Counted from the first letter of the stretch, positions 35,501 through 42,750 are shown. The stretch is DNA of 45,838 bases from Bacteroidia bacterium (GCA_030430845.1 JAUIKE010000053.1:1-45838); one strand, 5' to 3'. Notes: generated by a model not told the origin, from the sequence alone. Numbers and translations: made by a program.

Positions 35501-37243
35501 CTGGGAAGAATTAAAAGATCCAACCGCAAGCTGAGGTCGCGCACATGTAAGCGTATCAGCGGGCCCTGCATCAGAAATCGGCCGAATGGTATCAGCCGGA
35601 ACAATGAGAGTATCCCGATTGGTGCAAAAAGCGGAACCCACATTTTGGGTAACAACCAGGTAATAGACCCCTCCCCGGTCAATATCTACCGTGGGCGTGT
35701 TTCCGATCATTACTTCTGCCTCATCAAACCAGGTAAAGCCTACCTGCATTACCGGAGTAGAAGCTGATCCATCCAGTGTGACCACTGGGTTATCACAACT
35801 GATCATATCCGGGTCTGCAAATACGACTTGTGGATTCAGCACACGCAAGTCCAGCCGGACGATACTATCGCAGCCGGAAGCTGTCTGAAATGGAATGTCA
35901 TAAATGTCCTGGCTGGAAAAAGTACTGTCGCCTATGATAAAAACATCTCCCTCGCAAATGGTGGCCAGGCTGTCCATTACAATAATATCGTCCACCAAGA
36001 GATTTAAGATGGCGATACTGTCGCAGCCGCCAGCTGATATAAGTGTGTCCCGGTAAATGCCCTCCATAGTTAAGGTCTCCCCACCGAATGTAAAGGAGTC
36101 GCCATTACATATAGTGGCGTCTATATTTTCCCGAAGGGTATCAATGACCGTTAAGTTTAGGATAATGATACTGTCACAACCAATGACATTCTGCAGGGTA
36201 TCCCTGAAAGTGTCGCTGGTATCATAGGTACTGCTTCCAACCGTAAAGGTCTCGCCGGCACAAATGGTTTCATTCAGCATAGTCTCGGACGGCCCTACTA
36301 TTGTTATTTCAAGACAGTTGGTAGAAATATCGGCACAAATCGAGGCGCTGTTGGAAGCCAGATCCGAGCGAAGATCGGATTGAGCAATGTTATTTGCCGG
36401 ATCGGGTAGATCCAGGCTATCGCTTAGGCGGTACGAGAGGCCGCATACTTCATAAAAGCCCCCCTCGTATCCGGTCAGGTCCGGGTTATCGGTCAGGCTG
36501 TCCAGTACACCATCTTTGAAGATCAGGTAGGTGAAGCCATATTCTGTTGAGTCAGGTTCCGCCCCGGCGAAGACCGGCTCCGGCATGACCACCAGTCCGG
36601 GATCTCCTTCACAGAGTGTGATCGGAGCATCCTGAAAAGTGCCGGCATTGGCGTCACAGCAGGGATTGCCCTCATCATCGCAAAAGATGAGTTCAACATC
36701 TGCAAAAAAGGAGTTAACCAGCGGGCCTGCAACGAAGGCATTATCCTGCGTTTCAAAAACTATTTTCCATTGGCCGTTCACTGGGCCTGTATTAAAGTCT
36801 TCCAAACAGCCATTGAACGGATAATATTTACCCGTATACATACTGGAAAAGCTGAAATCATTATTATTATTCCACTGATCGGTTTGAAAAACATCAGGAT
36901 CTGCAGGGTCAGAGCATAAAACAAAAGAAATATCAAAGTTTTTGGAATTAAAGGAAGGAAACATATTTGGGATCAGGGGCCCGATCAATTGAATCGAATC
37001 GTTATTTGGAGAAATCACCCATACCTCAAGTGTCTTGATGTTCAGGTGCCTGAAATTAAGCTTCACCTCGCACAATCCCTGGCCGGGGTCTGACAGGTCG
37101 TTATTGACAAAAGAAGTAATATCGATCGGTATGGTTTGGCGAATTCTATTTTCTACGCCTACCGTATCGGGCAACCCGCAAAACTGGGAAAAAGCAACAA
37201 CAGGAAAGAAAAAAAGTACAAATAAGTATAAGGTTCTTCTCAT
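29546..37243 (-). CDS. giant T9SS type B-sorted adhesin-like protein with ~22 Ig/PKD-like repeats
   Basis: A 2565-residue secreted protein. Signal peptide RTLYLFVLFFFPVVAFSQ; then a proprotein-convertase P-domain-like region (about 20-190, GLCEVKLNFRHLNIKTLEVW); then three repeats of about 45 residues with TICxGxxFxxG...GCDSI (about 325-460). About 22 repeats of ~80 residues follow, each with a first Cys (LTCxxxxxxLDASGSS), a Y-x-W strand, a GTYxLxVT strand and a second Cys in NGCxxxD. Near the C-terminus comes a SprB-like repeat (PPDCRGDGTGAIEIGAVSGG) and finally the type B sorting domain (FFPTAFSPDGNGLNDVY...IFDRWGTLVFE...GWDGKFRG). It should be exported by the T9SS and act at the cell surface in adhesion, gliding or matrix. 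No PorP/SprF partner of usual size is adjacent; a 195-residue beta-barrel is divergent. Confidence 0.92.
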   Translation of the reverse strand: MRRTLYLFVLFFFPVVAFSQFCGLPDTVGVENRIRQTIPIDITSFVNNDLSDPGQGLCEVKLNFRHLNIKTLEVWVISPNNDSIQLIGPLIPNMFPSFNSKNFDISFVLCSDPADPDVFQTDQWNNNNDFSFSSMYTGKYYPFNGCLEDFNTGPVNGQWKIVFETQDNAFVAGPLVNSFFADVELIFCDDEGNPCCDANAGTFQDAPITLCEGDPGLVVMPEPVFAGAEPDSTEYGFTYLIFKDGVLDSLTDNPDLTGYEGGFYEVCGLSYRLSDSLDLPDPANNIAQSDLRSDLASNSASICADISTNCLEITIVGPSETMLNETICAGETFTVGSSTYDTSDTFRDTLQNVIGCDSIIILNLTVIDTLRENIDATICNGDSFTFGGETLTMEGIYRDTLISAGGCDSIAILNLLVDDIIVMDSLATICEGDVFIIGDSTFSSQDIYDIPFQTASGCDSIVRLDLRVLNPQVVFADPDMISCDNPVVTLDGSASTPVMQVGFTWFDEAEVMIGNTPTVDIDRGGVYYLVVTQNVGSAFCTNRDTLIVPADTIRPISDAGPADTLTCARPQLAVGSFNSSQESDIEYEWSTADGNIVLGADQIQALVDAPGTYTLLVRKTSNGCTAESTVAIAVDANTPSAVIAAPPALGCLADSLTLDATASSIGTNFIYEWTAAMGSRISDSTSLQPTVYTADTYQLVVTDTLAGCADTAVVTVMESMGGPNVQIAPVNDTLSCVLDQITLDASGSDSGPGFAFQWRSLNGGRIIAGAGTLTPTVDTAGLYRLVVQDLISGCSDSIEVEVAEKINTVVAAITKSNDLTCTLNTATLDARGAIPQAGVTYNWSTADGNILGALDGDMIEVDQTGTYQLVVTETSSGCRDSVTLMVVYDTIPPVAEAGPGFELTCTISEAPLNSAGSSFGPEFEYAWTGPCIVSGENSGAPIVNCGGTYILTITDLSNGCTAQDSVLILDNTTPPLASAGPDTIINCQNRNIRLDGTASVSGSGINYQWSGPGFLDGENTRRPLVNQAGTYILDIVNTTTGCTNSDTVEVSIDTLMPFASPGIDLEVNCSNPIATLGGSASSRGPDIIYEWTALDGRLTGPTDSIFTFTDSAGFFQLKVIDQSNFCADSATVTTTFDQTIPIADAGPDQELSCLAESALLGIPVSENDVVYSWQGPNCFIDNSDEAQVEVDCEGTYILEARNISNGCIATDTVEVTGTVVIPVAILPSSADISCEDGTALLDASASSGGQLSWFRENILIAQDTNRLLVREPGQYTLFVTDTAQGCLDSAMVDVTLDCSVTASIASPQTLTCERELIVLDASGSMPGTDSVRYEWRGPSNACILEGRDSVIAEVACAGEYTVFVTNLALGITDSQTVRVAIDTISPRADAGPGFLLTCDEPTAVLDAGGSSPLNGTSFLWYTFEDDTLSNSLTTTVDSAGIYIFEITNLSNGCTSTSSVEILEDKNVPDITFANAIFPCEPDTLRLEAFLDPPSGDYSWTWSGPSILDNQDSLALIIGSEGTYTLEVENNENGCIAQNSISVPAEPCPPCVEVAMPDTISCINPIITLSATLCETCTNCTFAWTTTNGNFVNGVNTANPEVDAPGIYTLVVSNNDNGLSTTVRVTVRGDTEAPTVNAGPNRNLTCADPQLLLSGTASPNNLSFSYRWFETSNSGLTLSSTQEVTVDQPGTYILEVTNVRNGCISSDQVVIGEDFAAPFSEAGPTMTITCDETFARLEGESSTSGLNFQYEWTAGPGGNIQTGRNSANPIVNSAGIYYLTIINTLNGCTAIDSVEVVENTAPPVILPIADQSINCNQSSVLLEGNIPNGGNFIPQWCLINEMGDTVFCQNTIDFQADAPGTYRFSIENDDTGCIAETLVNVDADFAAPIPDAGATDQLTCTVTSLTLEGFLLSGEANIEIQWSAQNGSSITNADTLQPTISSPDLYYLQITNPDNGCVGLDSVLITLDDRLPSLSIDPPAELNCENPSIQLNATATTATNRLGALWSTSDGQFIGSFDVLNPRVRAPGTYTLTVTDLGNGCESQESVVVTQDLRPPGLQIDTLDGTTITCDNEIIDFSFDASVSATGAGLEFINKLNGVALPGNQPLTNTNIPGNFEIVAIDQGNGCRDTLRFQIRKNTEPPLLVMGPVNSLRCNRSSVVLSAANSARGGQYQYDWTGSGLILPTSDPLEVEVTQAGTYQLEIQNTINGCISTQEVEVVLDTFSPVVNIGEPQLLDCQDVLFELDGQVPGTNGGLSYEWTTVLGGNIVSGANSPVARVDSAGVYMLRITDSRNGCTGTGSITVSNNAQPIENVDFNILPPDCRGDGTGAIEIGAVSGGVGPFSFAVNSNVFLTQNFFRNLTPDTVHTLKIMDSRGCMIEYSFSFPDVTPLEVELGPDQNIELGDSIRIEALVNRGYDSLRWTPVGQSGDPSQATQILKPLKTTVYRVNVQDSLGCTAEESVVITVNTPESLFFPTAFSPDGNGLNDVYYIYADDDVEQIKSFYIFDRWGTLVFEQENFQPNDPNFGWDGKFRGKEMRPAVFVFTAEVEYIDGRVELVKGDFVLLNK

Positions 37244-37572
37244 TGATATGTTCTTCGGTTCAGGGATTAAATAGGCCTATAAAAGGAAAAGGCTTCAGCC
37301 GCTTTCTTTTATTTGTAAGTTACAACGTTAAAAAAACAAAATTCATACATTTATCCCAGGCTAAAATTAGTACAATTGCGGAAAATGCACGAACGCGGCG
37401 GCAATATATTGGTCGCGTATTGTCAGATAGCTTTCATTTAATAGGGCTTTAACAGCAACCTTTTTATTTCATTAACTGGTCAATTAGGGAAAAAACTGTT
37501 ATTTAGTCAAAAATTTGTGCAAAATAGGTTGGAGCCTAACCAAGCTTTCCAACATAAAACAATATCAAATCG
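37244..37572. other. divergent intergenic region, no gene seen
   Basis: 329 bp between the giant adhesin gene and the beta-barrel gene. A/T-rich in its second half and expected to hold both promoters, but I find no exact TAnnTTTG box and no hairpin of note. Confidence 0.5.
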
Positions 37573-38160
37573 ATGAAAAGACTAATTCATGCTTTACTGC
37601 TAAGCAGCCTGATGTTAATGGCTGTGAATGAGATCCAGGCCCAGCGTTCGGGCGACACAGAAGAACTGAGCCCTTTCTGGTTCGGTGGAGGTTTTAACCT
37701 GGGCTTCTCCGGCGGCAATGGACAAACCGTCTTCAACTTTGGCTTGTCTCCCATGGTGGGCTATCGCTTGTTCGACCAGTTTTCAGTTGGGCCAAGAGTA
37801 GCCTTGCTTTACACCAATTATACCATTCGTGGTTTTAACGGCGGCGACAATGCCAACGCCTCTCCTATTTCCTGGGCTGTCGGCCTATTCGGCCGTTATA
37901 AGGTGCCTTTGAATACGCGTGGCAGTATTTTTGCTCACATCGAAGCAGAGTTGGAAAACGAGGCCTTCGTGCAGTTTGTCGGCAATGACCTGGAGGTGTT
38001 CCGCCGAGAGGTGGGGAACTTTTATATTGGAGGGGGCTATTCGGCGGGCTTTCCTTTCGCGTATGAGATTTATGGACTATACAATCTGAATCAGCGGGAT
38101 GTACAGTTCGGGATCGAAAACCCGATTGAAATTCGGCTTGGGTTCACTTATAATTTTTAA
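37573..38160 (+). CDS. small outer-membrane beta-barrel protein
   Basis: A 195-residue protein with signal peptide MKRLIHALLLSSLMLMAVNEIQA. The rest alternates aromatic/hydrophobic strands (FWFGGGFNLGFSG, FNFGLSPMVGYRLFDQFSVGPRVALLYTNY, WAVGLFGRYKVPL, FYIGGGYSAGFPF) and ends IEIRLGFTYNF with the terminal Phe typical of outer-membrane barrels, about eight strands. Divergent from the giant adhesin gene and convergent with the TonB receptor, sharing a 54-bp palindromic terminator. Function unknown; an OmpW/porin-family label is the closest. Confidence 0.75.
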   Translation: MKRLIHALLLSSLMLMAVNEIQAQRSGDTEELSPFWFGGGFNLGFSGGNGQTVFNFGLSPMVGYRLFDQFSVGPRVALLYTNYTIRGFNGGDNANASPISWAVGLFGRYKVPLNTRGSIFAHIEAELENEAFVQFVGNDLEVFRREVGNFYIGGGYSAGFPFAYEIYGLYNLNQRDVQFGIENPIEIRLGFTYNF

Positions 38161-38214
38161 ACATTTTTAAAGGAAAAGGGAGGGCGGCCGCCCTCCCTTT
38201 TCCTTTAAAAATGT
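38161..38214. terminator. 54-bp perfect loopless palindrome, bidirectional terminator
   Basis: 38161-38187 is the exact reverse complement of 38188-38214, centred on GGCC. It begins at the base after the barrel gene's stop and contains the TonB receptor's stop (38205-38207). GC core GGGAGGGCGG, A/T outer arms. Confidence 0.9.
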
Positions 38215-40634
38215 ACATTAACGCCTAGTAAAAAGTTCGTGCCGGCCTGCGGGAAAAAGCCCTGATCCACGGCCGTACTCCCATCAAAAATATAACGATA
38301 CGACCAGGCATTGGTCTCAAATTGCTGATCGAATATATTCCTCAGCAGAAGCGAGAAGTCCAGCTGCTTTACCCAGCCCGGCTTCCAGACATATCTCAAA
38401 CGCACATCCGAAAAAGAATAAGCCTCCAGGATATTACTTTCATCGGAGGTGTTATCAATATACTGTCGGCCGACATATTTGCTCAATAAGCTGATGTCCA
38501 GTGAATTTTGATCGGCCTCATCCAGCAACTGATAGCTGAGCTCCAGTCCTGAGATCAGGTTTGGCGAAAAGGCAAGGTCCGTATTTTCATGCACGACCTG
38601 CTCCTGGCCCAGGTAATTGAAGTCCTGATCGTATTGATCCACAAACTCCACAAACCTATCCACCTTATTCTGACTAAAGGTGGCATTCCCTTCCAAACGA
38701 AAGCGCGAGCTAATGGCCCAGGCACCTGCCAATTCAAGGCCAAGCCGGTAACTCTGATCGATATTCACCCGAATGGCTTCTCCCACCTGATTGAGTTGTC
38801 CGTTCAAAGCCAGCTGATCGGTGTAGCTCATGTAGTAGCCGTTCAACTCAATCCCTGCCGTGCGACCGCGGTAGCGCAAACCCACTTCCGTATCGTACAA
38901 CTTCTCTACTCTGGGCCGGTTATTGGGCGTTGAAGCGACGTAATCATTCCGGTTGGGCTCTCGCTGACCGATACCAAAAGAGGCGTACAAGTTCGTTTGC
39001 TCATTGAGGCTGTAAGTCAGCCCTACTTTAGGATTAAAAAAGTTGAGGTCGACGTTTTGGTCGATAAAATCAAAGTTTTGCGTCGGCCCCAGAAATTCGT
39101 ACCCCACCCTTCTGTATTGCAGATCCAGAAAGGCATTAAGGTCCTCGCTCAAAGCGAGATTGATCTTGGAATAGATATTAAAGTCTGTTTTCCGGGCATC
39201 ATTTTCGTAGTAATGGTCTCCCTTTTCACTGTTTCCTGAAAAACGCGCCCAGACGATCTCTCCGAAATGGAAGCCTTCATAAATATTGAAGGCTCCTCCA
39301 AGCGTCCAGTCTATTTTTTTACTATCAGGTGTAAAGTTTAGGGAAAACACTGTTCCATAAAAATCGTTATCCAGCCATAAGCGACGAATGAGGTCGGATG
39401 TAGCAGGATCTTCCGACAGAACGGGTACAATGCCGTAATCGGCCAGCGCCTCACCGGCTTTGTACTGCTCAAAATAGCCCATCCCGCGGGTGTAATGCGC
39501 ATTGAGGTTGAGGTACCAGTTGGGACTCAACTGATTGCTGTAAAGGAGTTGGTAATGCGTTTGGCGATAATTATCTACCTCATCTTCGTACGGCTCGCCT
39601 TCTTTTTCGGTTCCGGAGGGATTGAAGGTCCTCAATTCCGGATCGTCCAGAAAATCCGGCGGTATGCCGTACCAAGCCTGATAGGTGATCTCATGGCCCG
39701 AGAACAGATTAAATTGCAGGGAACTGGAATTGCCCAGGTATTTGGCCGTCACGGCATAAGAGTTCAGGTCAGCTGTAGCCCGATCGATGAAGCCATCCGA
39801 CTGGATAGTAGACAAGCGGCCGCTGATCAAAAATCGATCGTTGAGCAGGCCTGAACCCAGCTGGACATTGCCCTTCCAGGTATTGAAACTACCGACCGAC
39901 CCTCCGACAATGGCATAAGCTTCCTCACGCGTTTCTACCGTGCTGAGGTTGATAGATGCGCCGAAAGCTCCGGCTCCGTTTGTAGAGGTCCCCACTCCTC
40001 GCTGTATCTGAATAGAACTGGAGGAAGTGAGAAAGTCGGGCAGGTTGACCCAGAATACGCCCTGGGATTCTGAGTCATTCAAGGGAATTCCGTTGATGGT
40101 TACATTGATCCTGGTGGGGTCGGAGCCCCGGATGCGTATACCTGTATAGCCGATGCCCGTACCGGCATCAGAGGTTACCACGGCCGAAGGCGTCCAGCGT
40201 AGCAGGAAAGGGACATCCTGTCCGACATTCGCCTTTTGAATCTCTTCTTTGGAGAGATCCTGGTAAGCCACAGGCGTTTTTTCATTGGCCCGGGTAGCTT
40301 TGACGATCAATTCTTCCAGGGTAGTGGACCGTTCGCGAAGATTGATGTTCACTTTTACTTCGCTCTGGCCTGCTCTGACCACCACCTGAATTTCCCGTTG
40401 CTGATAACCGATAAATGACACATCCAGTGTGTAAGTGCCGGCAGGCACATCCGGGATCTGAAAATTACCTCCCGAATCAGTGGAAGCGCCTGTTTTTAAC
40501 TCCTGGAGCCAAATGTTGGCCCCTTCCAGGGTAGTCCCACCTACCCCGGTAACACGTCCAACGATCGTTGCCTGTGTCCAGGCGACTTGAGACATAAGCA
40601 GCAATGCGGCTGCCAAAAACCATTTTTGTAACAT
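38205..40634 (-). CDS. TonB-dependent outer-membrane receptor under TPP riboswitch control (likely thiamine uptake)
   Basis: An 809-residue receptor. Signal peptide MLQKWFLAAALLLMSQVAWTQ; a carboxypeptidase-regulatory-like domain (TIVGRVTGVGGTTLEGANIWL...IGYQQREIQV, about 22-100); a plug domain (VGQDVPFLLRWTPSAVVTSDAGTGIGYTGIRIRG); then a 22-strand barrel ending FLLGVNVHF with terminal Phe. ATG 40634 chosen because it opens the signal peptide; an upstream ATG (40691) lies in the terminator/leader region. A TPP riboswitch lies ~230 bp upstream on the same strand with hairpins between, so expression should fall when thiamine diphosphate is plentiful. Uptake of thiamine or a precursor is inferred from that control. 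Confidence 0.88.
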   Translation of the reverse strand: MLQKWFLAAALLLMSQVAWTQATIVGRVTGVGGTTLEGANIWLQELKTGASTDSGGNFQIPDVPAGTYTLDVSFIGYQQREIQVVVRAGQSEVKVNINLRERSTTLEELIVKATRANEKTPVAYQDLSKEEIQKANVGQDVPFLLRWTPSAVVTSDAGTGIGYTGIRIRGSDPTRINVTINGIPLNDSESQGVFWVNLPDFLTSSSSIQIQRGVGTSTNGAGAFGASINLSTVETREEAYAIVGGSVGSFNTWKGNVQLGSGLLNDRFLISGRLSTIQSDGFIDRATADLNSYAVTAKYLGNSSSLQFNLFSGHEITYQAWYGIPPDFLDDPELRTFNPSGTEKEGEPYEDEVDNYRQTHYQLLYSNQLSPNWYLNLNAHYTRGMGYFEQYKAGEALADYGIVPVLSEDPATSDLIRRLWLDNDFYGTVFSLNFTPDSKKIDWTLGGAFNIYEGFHFGEIVWARFSGNSEKGDHYYENDARKTDFNIYSKINLALSEDLNAFLDLQYRRVGYEFLGPTQNFDFIDQNVDLNFFNPKVGLTYSLNEQTNLYASFGIGQREPNRNDYVASTPNNRPRVEKLYDTEVGLRYRGRTAGIELNGYYMSYTDQLALNGQLNQVGEAIRVNIDQSYRLGLELAGAWAISSRFRLEGNATFSQNKVDRFVEFVDQYDQDFNYLGQEQVVHENTDLAFSPNLISGLELSYQLLDEADQNSLDISLLSKYVGRQYIDNTSDESNILEAYSFSDVRLRYVWKPGWVKQLDFSLLLRNIFDQQFETNAWSYRYIFDGSTAVDQGFFPQAGTNFLLGVNVHF

Positions 40635-40701
40635 GAAAAAAAATTTGGAAATAGCTTGTGTTAGGTGATTCCCCACAGTAGATCCGAACATTGAAGTTTA
40701 A

Positions 40702-40734
40702 AAATTTATCCCCCCCCGCCGGGGGGATAAATTT
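40702..40734 (-). terminator. leader terminator between TPP riboswitch and receptor gene
   Basis: 14-bp arms AAATTTATCCCCCC / GGGGGGATAAATTT. It lies between riboswitch and coding region on the same strand, so it could be the regulated terminator of the leader. Confidence 0.6.
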
Positions 40735-40801
40735 AATTTTCTATGTACGGGCCTAGCGCGGGGGAATCTCCTAAAATAACCTATCTATCTCTGATAAAAT
40801 C

Positions 40802-40827
40802 CGTCTTTCCATGGGGTTCGGAAGACG
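40802..40827 (-). promoter_or_regulatory. expression-platform hairpin candidate
   Basis: Reverse strand CGTCTTCC pairs with GGAAAGACG (one bulge) around GAACCCCAT and is followed by GATTTT. It sits 40 nt downstream of the riboswitch aptamer, where an attenuator would be expected. Confidence 0.5.
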
Positions 40828-40866
40828 TTTTCTATCTGCATACCTTGTCATCACAAAGAGATGTGA

Positions 40867-40979
40867 CATTTCCCTTCCCGGCATTACCCGGGCAGGTTCC
40901 ATGGGTATGATCTCAGCCCTTTTTTATAGAGATCGATTTTTTTCAAAAATCTAAATCTATTTTTTGGACACCCCAAATG
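40867..40979 (-). promoter_or_regulatory. TPP riboswitch (THI element)
   Basis: The reverse strand shows the conserved TPP aptamer blocks: P1/P2 start CATTTGGGGTGTCC (40979 downward), then GGGCTGAGATCATACCC and GAACCTGCCCGGGTAATGCC with GGGAAGGG, closing P1 with AAATG (40871-40867). CTGAGA and the ACCC...GAACCTG/TAATGCC blocks are the pyrimidine- and pyrophosphate-binding parts. The optional P3a region between GGGGTG and CTGAGA is long (about 50 nt, A/U rich). It controls the TonB receptor gene downstream. Confidence 0.93.
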
Positions 40980-41013
40980 ATTGCCGCAAATATAAAAAGA
41001 GAATGGGAAAGCA

Positions 41014-41532
41014 TCAAACCCGGAAGAGATTCTGAGTAGCCTGGATGGCCTGCTCCAGGCGTATAGGGTGGTCTGTACCTTGAATAATGACATAAGGATT
41101 ACGAAGTGTTTTCAATTCCTGATGATAAATCTCAAACAGATGGTCCCGGTCGTGCGGATTTTCGCGTAAGGGATCGGGCTCCCAGGGGATGTCCGGCGAG
41201 CAGAGTAAATAAAGGGCGTCCTTATTTTCGCGTAGCTGATCCAGTATCCAGGGATGCGTTTGCCCATAGCGATAATCCGACCAGACTTTCATCACCAGCA
41301 AAGAGGTATCACAAATCAGTAAGGGGTGGGCTTGCCGGGCATATTCGCTTTCTAATTGGTATTGGCCTTTGGCAATGTGAAGGAGGTCTTTTTCCTCATA
41401 AGGCCGGCCCAAGGTAGGAAGGTAGGAGCGAGCAAACTCGGGAACGAATTGTGTTTGATAAAAATCGGCCAGGGCGGCGGCCAGGGTCGACTTTCCGGAA
41501 GCTTCCGGACCGGTTATGATAATTTTTTTCAT
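41014..41532 (-). CDS. NadR-like AAA_28 kinase
   Basis: A 172-residue P-loop protein. MKKIIITGPEASGKSTLAAAL holds Walker A GPEASGKST; FVPEFARSYLPTLGRPYEEKDL and LLICDTSLLVMKVWSDYRYG match the ribosylnicotinamide-kinase-like domain of NadR. In Bacteroidota this kinase often travels with PnuC-type vitamin transporters and TonB receptors under TPP riboswitches, so a thiamine or nicotinamide riboside kinase role is possible. Its stop is only 34 bp from the TPP aptamer on the same strand, so it lies upstream of the switch and is not itself controlled by it. No PnuC-like permease is in the window. Confidence 0.8.
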   Translation of the reverse strand: MKKIIITGPEASGKSTLAAALADFYQTQFVPEFARSYLPTLGRPYEEKDLLHIAKGQYQLESEYARQAHPLLICDTSLLVMKVWSDYRYGQTHPWILDQLRENKDALYLLCSPDIPWEPDPLRENPHDRDHLFEIYHQELKTLRNPYVIIQGTDHPIRLEQAIQATQNLFRV

Positions 41533-41577
41533 TAAGTTCGTAACATCTTTTTACCCAAAACAGTTGACTAATTTTTA

Positions 41578-42339
41578 ATGGAGTGCAAAAACTGTGATCA
41601 AAAGTTAAATGAAGGCGACCAGTTTTGTAGTCGTTGTGGCCAGCAAGTCATTCGTCAACGTTTATCCTTAAAGCAAATCTTGACGGACCTGCTCCATATT
41701 ATCACCAACCTGGAAAGAGGCTTGTTCTTTACGGTAAGGGAATTGGCTTTACACCCATACAAGGTAATAAACGAGTTCATTTCGGGAAAAACCAAACCCT
41801 ATTACGGCCCTTTGCGCTTTTTAATTCTTTGGGTAACGGTATCTGTGGTAGTCAATATTTCGCTTGGCTTGTTTGATCAACAGCAGTCCACTATGACCAA
41901 GTTTTTTATGGATCCAGGAGATGAAGAGTTACGAGCCCAGCAGCAAAAGATCAGTGATTTTTTCAAAAAATATGCCAACATTGTTCCTCTTTTGATCATT
42001 CCTTTCAATTCCCTCATGTCTAAATGGTTATTGAGAAAAAGGGGAATGAACTATGCCGAACATTTGGTCATGAATGCTTACCTATCTGGTTTTACCAGTA
42101 TTTTAGGTGTGGTGTATTTGTTATTTTTCTGGGGGTTCTCCATTCCGGTATTCAAAGGCTTAATGTTTACTACCCTGATCAATTATGCCTATTATTGCTG
42201 GACTGTCAAACACCTTTTCTCCTACAAATGGATCGGCACGCTACTACGCAGCGGCCTGGTTTTGTTTTTCGGCTTTATTCTGTTTAGCTTATTTAGTGGC
42301 ATTTCAGGAATCCTGATAAGCCTGATTTTCCTCCGGTGA
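41578..42339 (+). CDS. DUF3667 membrane protein with N-terminal zinc ribbon
   Basis: A 253-residue protein. The N-terminus MECKNCDQKLNEGDQFCSRC gives a CxxC...CxxC zinc ribbon followed by GQQVIRQRLSLKQILTDLL; LERGLFFTVRELALHPYKVINEFISGKTKPYYGPLRFLIL is the DUF3667 signature. Four or so transmembrane helices follow (FLILWVTVSVVVNISLGLF, IVPLLIIPFNSLM, ILGVVYLLFFWGFSIPV, GLVLFFGFILFSLFSG). Function unknown. Divergent from the NadR-like gene; ends at a 16-bp-arm terminator. Confidence 0.85.
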   Translation: MECKNCDQKLNEGDQFCSRCGQQVIRQRLSLKQILTDLLHIITNLERGLFFTVRELALHPYKVINEFISGKTKPYYGPLRFLILWVTVSVVVNISLGLFDQQQSTMTKFFMDPGDEELRAQQQKISDFFKKYANIVPLLIIPFNSLMSKWLLRKRGMNYAEHLVMNAYLSGFTSILGVVYLLFFWGFSIPVFKGLMFTTLINYAYYCWTVKHLFSYKWIGTLLRSGLVLFFGFILFSLFSGISGILISLIFLR

Positions 42340-42355
42340 AAAATGGGTTTATGTA

Positions 42356-42390
42356 ATAAGTGGGCGCGTCGGCTCGACGCGCCCACTTAT
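42356..42390 (+). terminator. terminator after the DUF3667 gene
   Basis: Perfect 16-bp arms 42356-42371 and 42375-42390 (ATAAGTGGGCGCGTCG and complement), loop GCT. Confidence 0.85.
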
Positions 42391-42543
42391 ATTGTTGAAT
42401 GAATCCAGCTTATCAAACAAAATCCGATTCGTATTCGTTTCCATAGCAGCCTGAAAAATGCCGAAGCGTCGGATAATAACTATCCGTGCATTTACCCTGG
42501 ATTGGGAGGTGTTTTGCGGTTATATTTGCTGAAGATTAAATGT

Positions 42544-42713
42544 TTTAGATATGGTTGTCGTGGAGGCCGGCAGGACTGTTAAGTTTTATCTAAAAAGCTC
42601 CGGCGGAGTGACATATACTGGCTTTCCTAATCGTTTATATGGCGCTCCGCCGGGGACAATTTTTTAAATCTCAATGTTCGAGACTAGAGGTACCCACCAC
42701 AACTATATCTAAA
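42544..42713. repeat. 170-bp structured element with imperfect 20-bp inverted ends
   Basis: TTTAGATATGGTTGTCGTGG (42544-42563) and the complement of 42694-42713 agree at 18 of 20 positions. Inside is a second inverted repeat, CCGGCGGAG (42600-42608) with CTCCGCCGG (42645-42653), extended by CATATA/TATATG. No target duplication seen. The rest of 42391-42750 holds no supported gene. Confidence 0.55.
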
Positions 42714-42738
42714 GGTAATTTGTATTTTTATAAAAAAC

Positions 42739-42744
42739 GGAGGA
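42739..42744 (+). promoter_or_regulatory. strong Shine-Dalgarno GGAGGA
   Basis: GGAGGA lies 6 nt before ATG 42751. This is unusual in the window, where other genes lack such a site, and it fixes the start of the next gene. Confidence 0.7.
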
Positions 42745-42750
42745 AAAAAT

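Noticed and set aside
30149..35888. Many plus-strand ORFs opposite the giant adhesin gene
   Set aside because: They recur at repeat spacing because they are complements of the adhesin's own repeats; none has a start region or family match.
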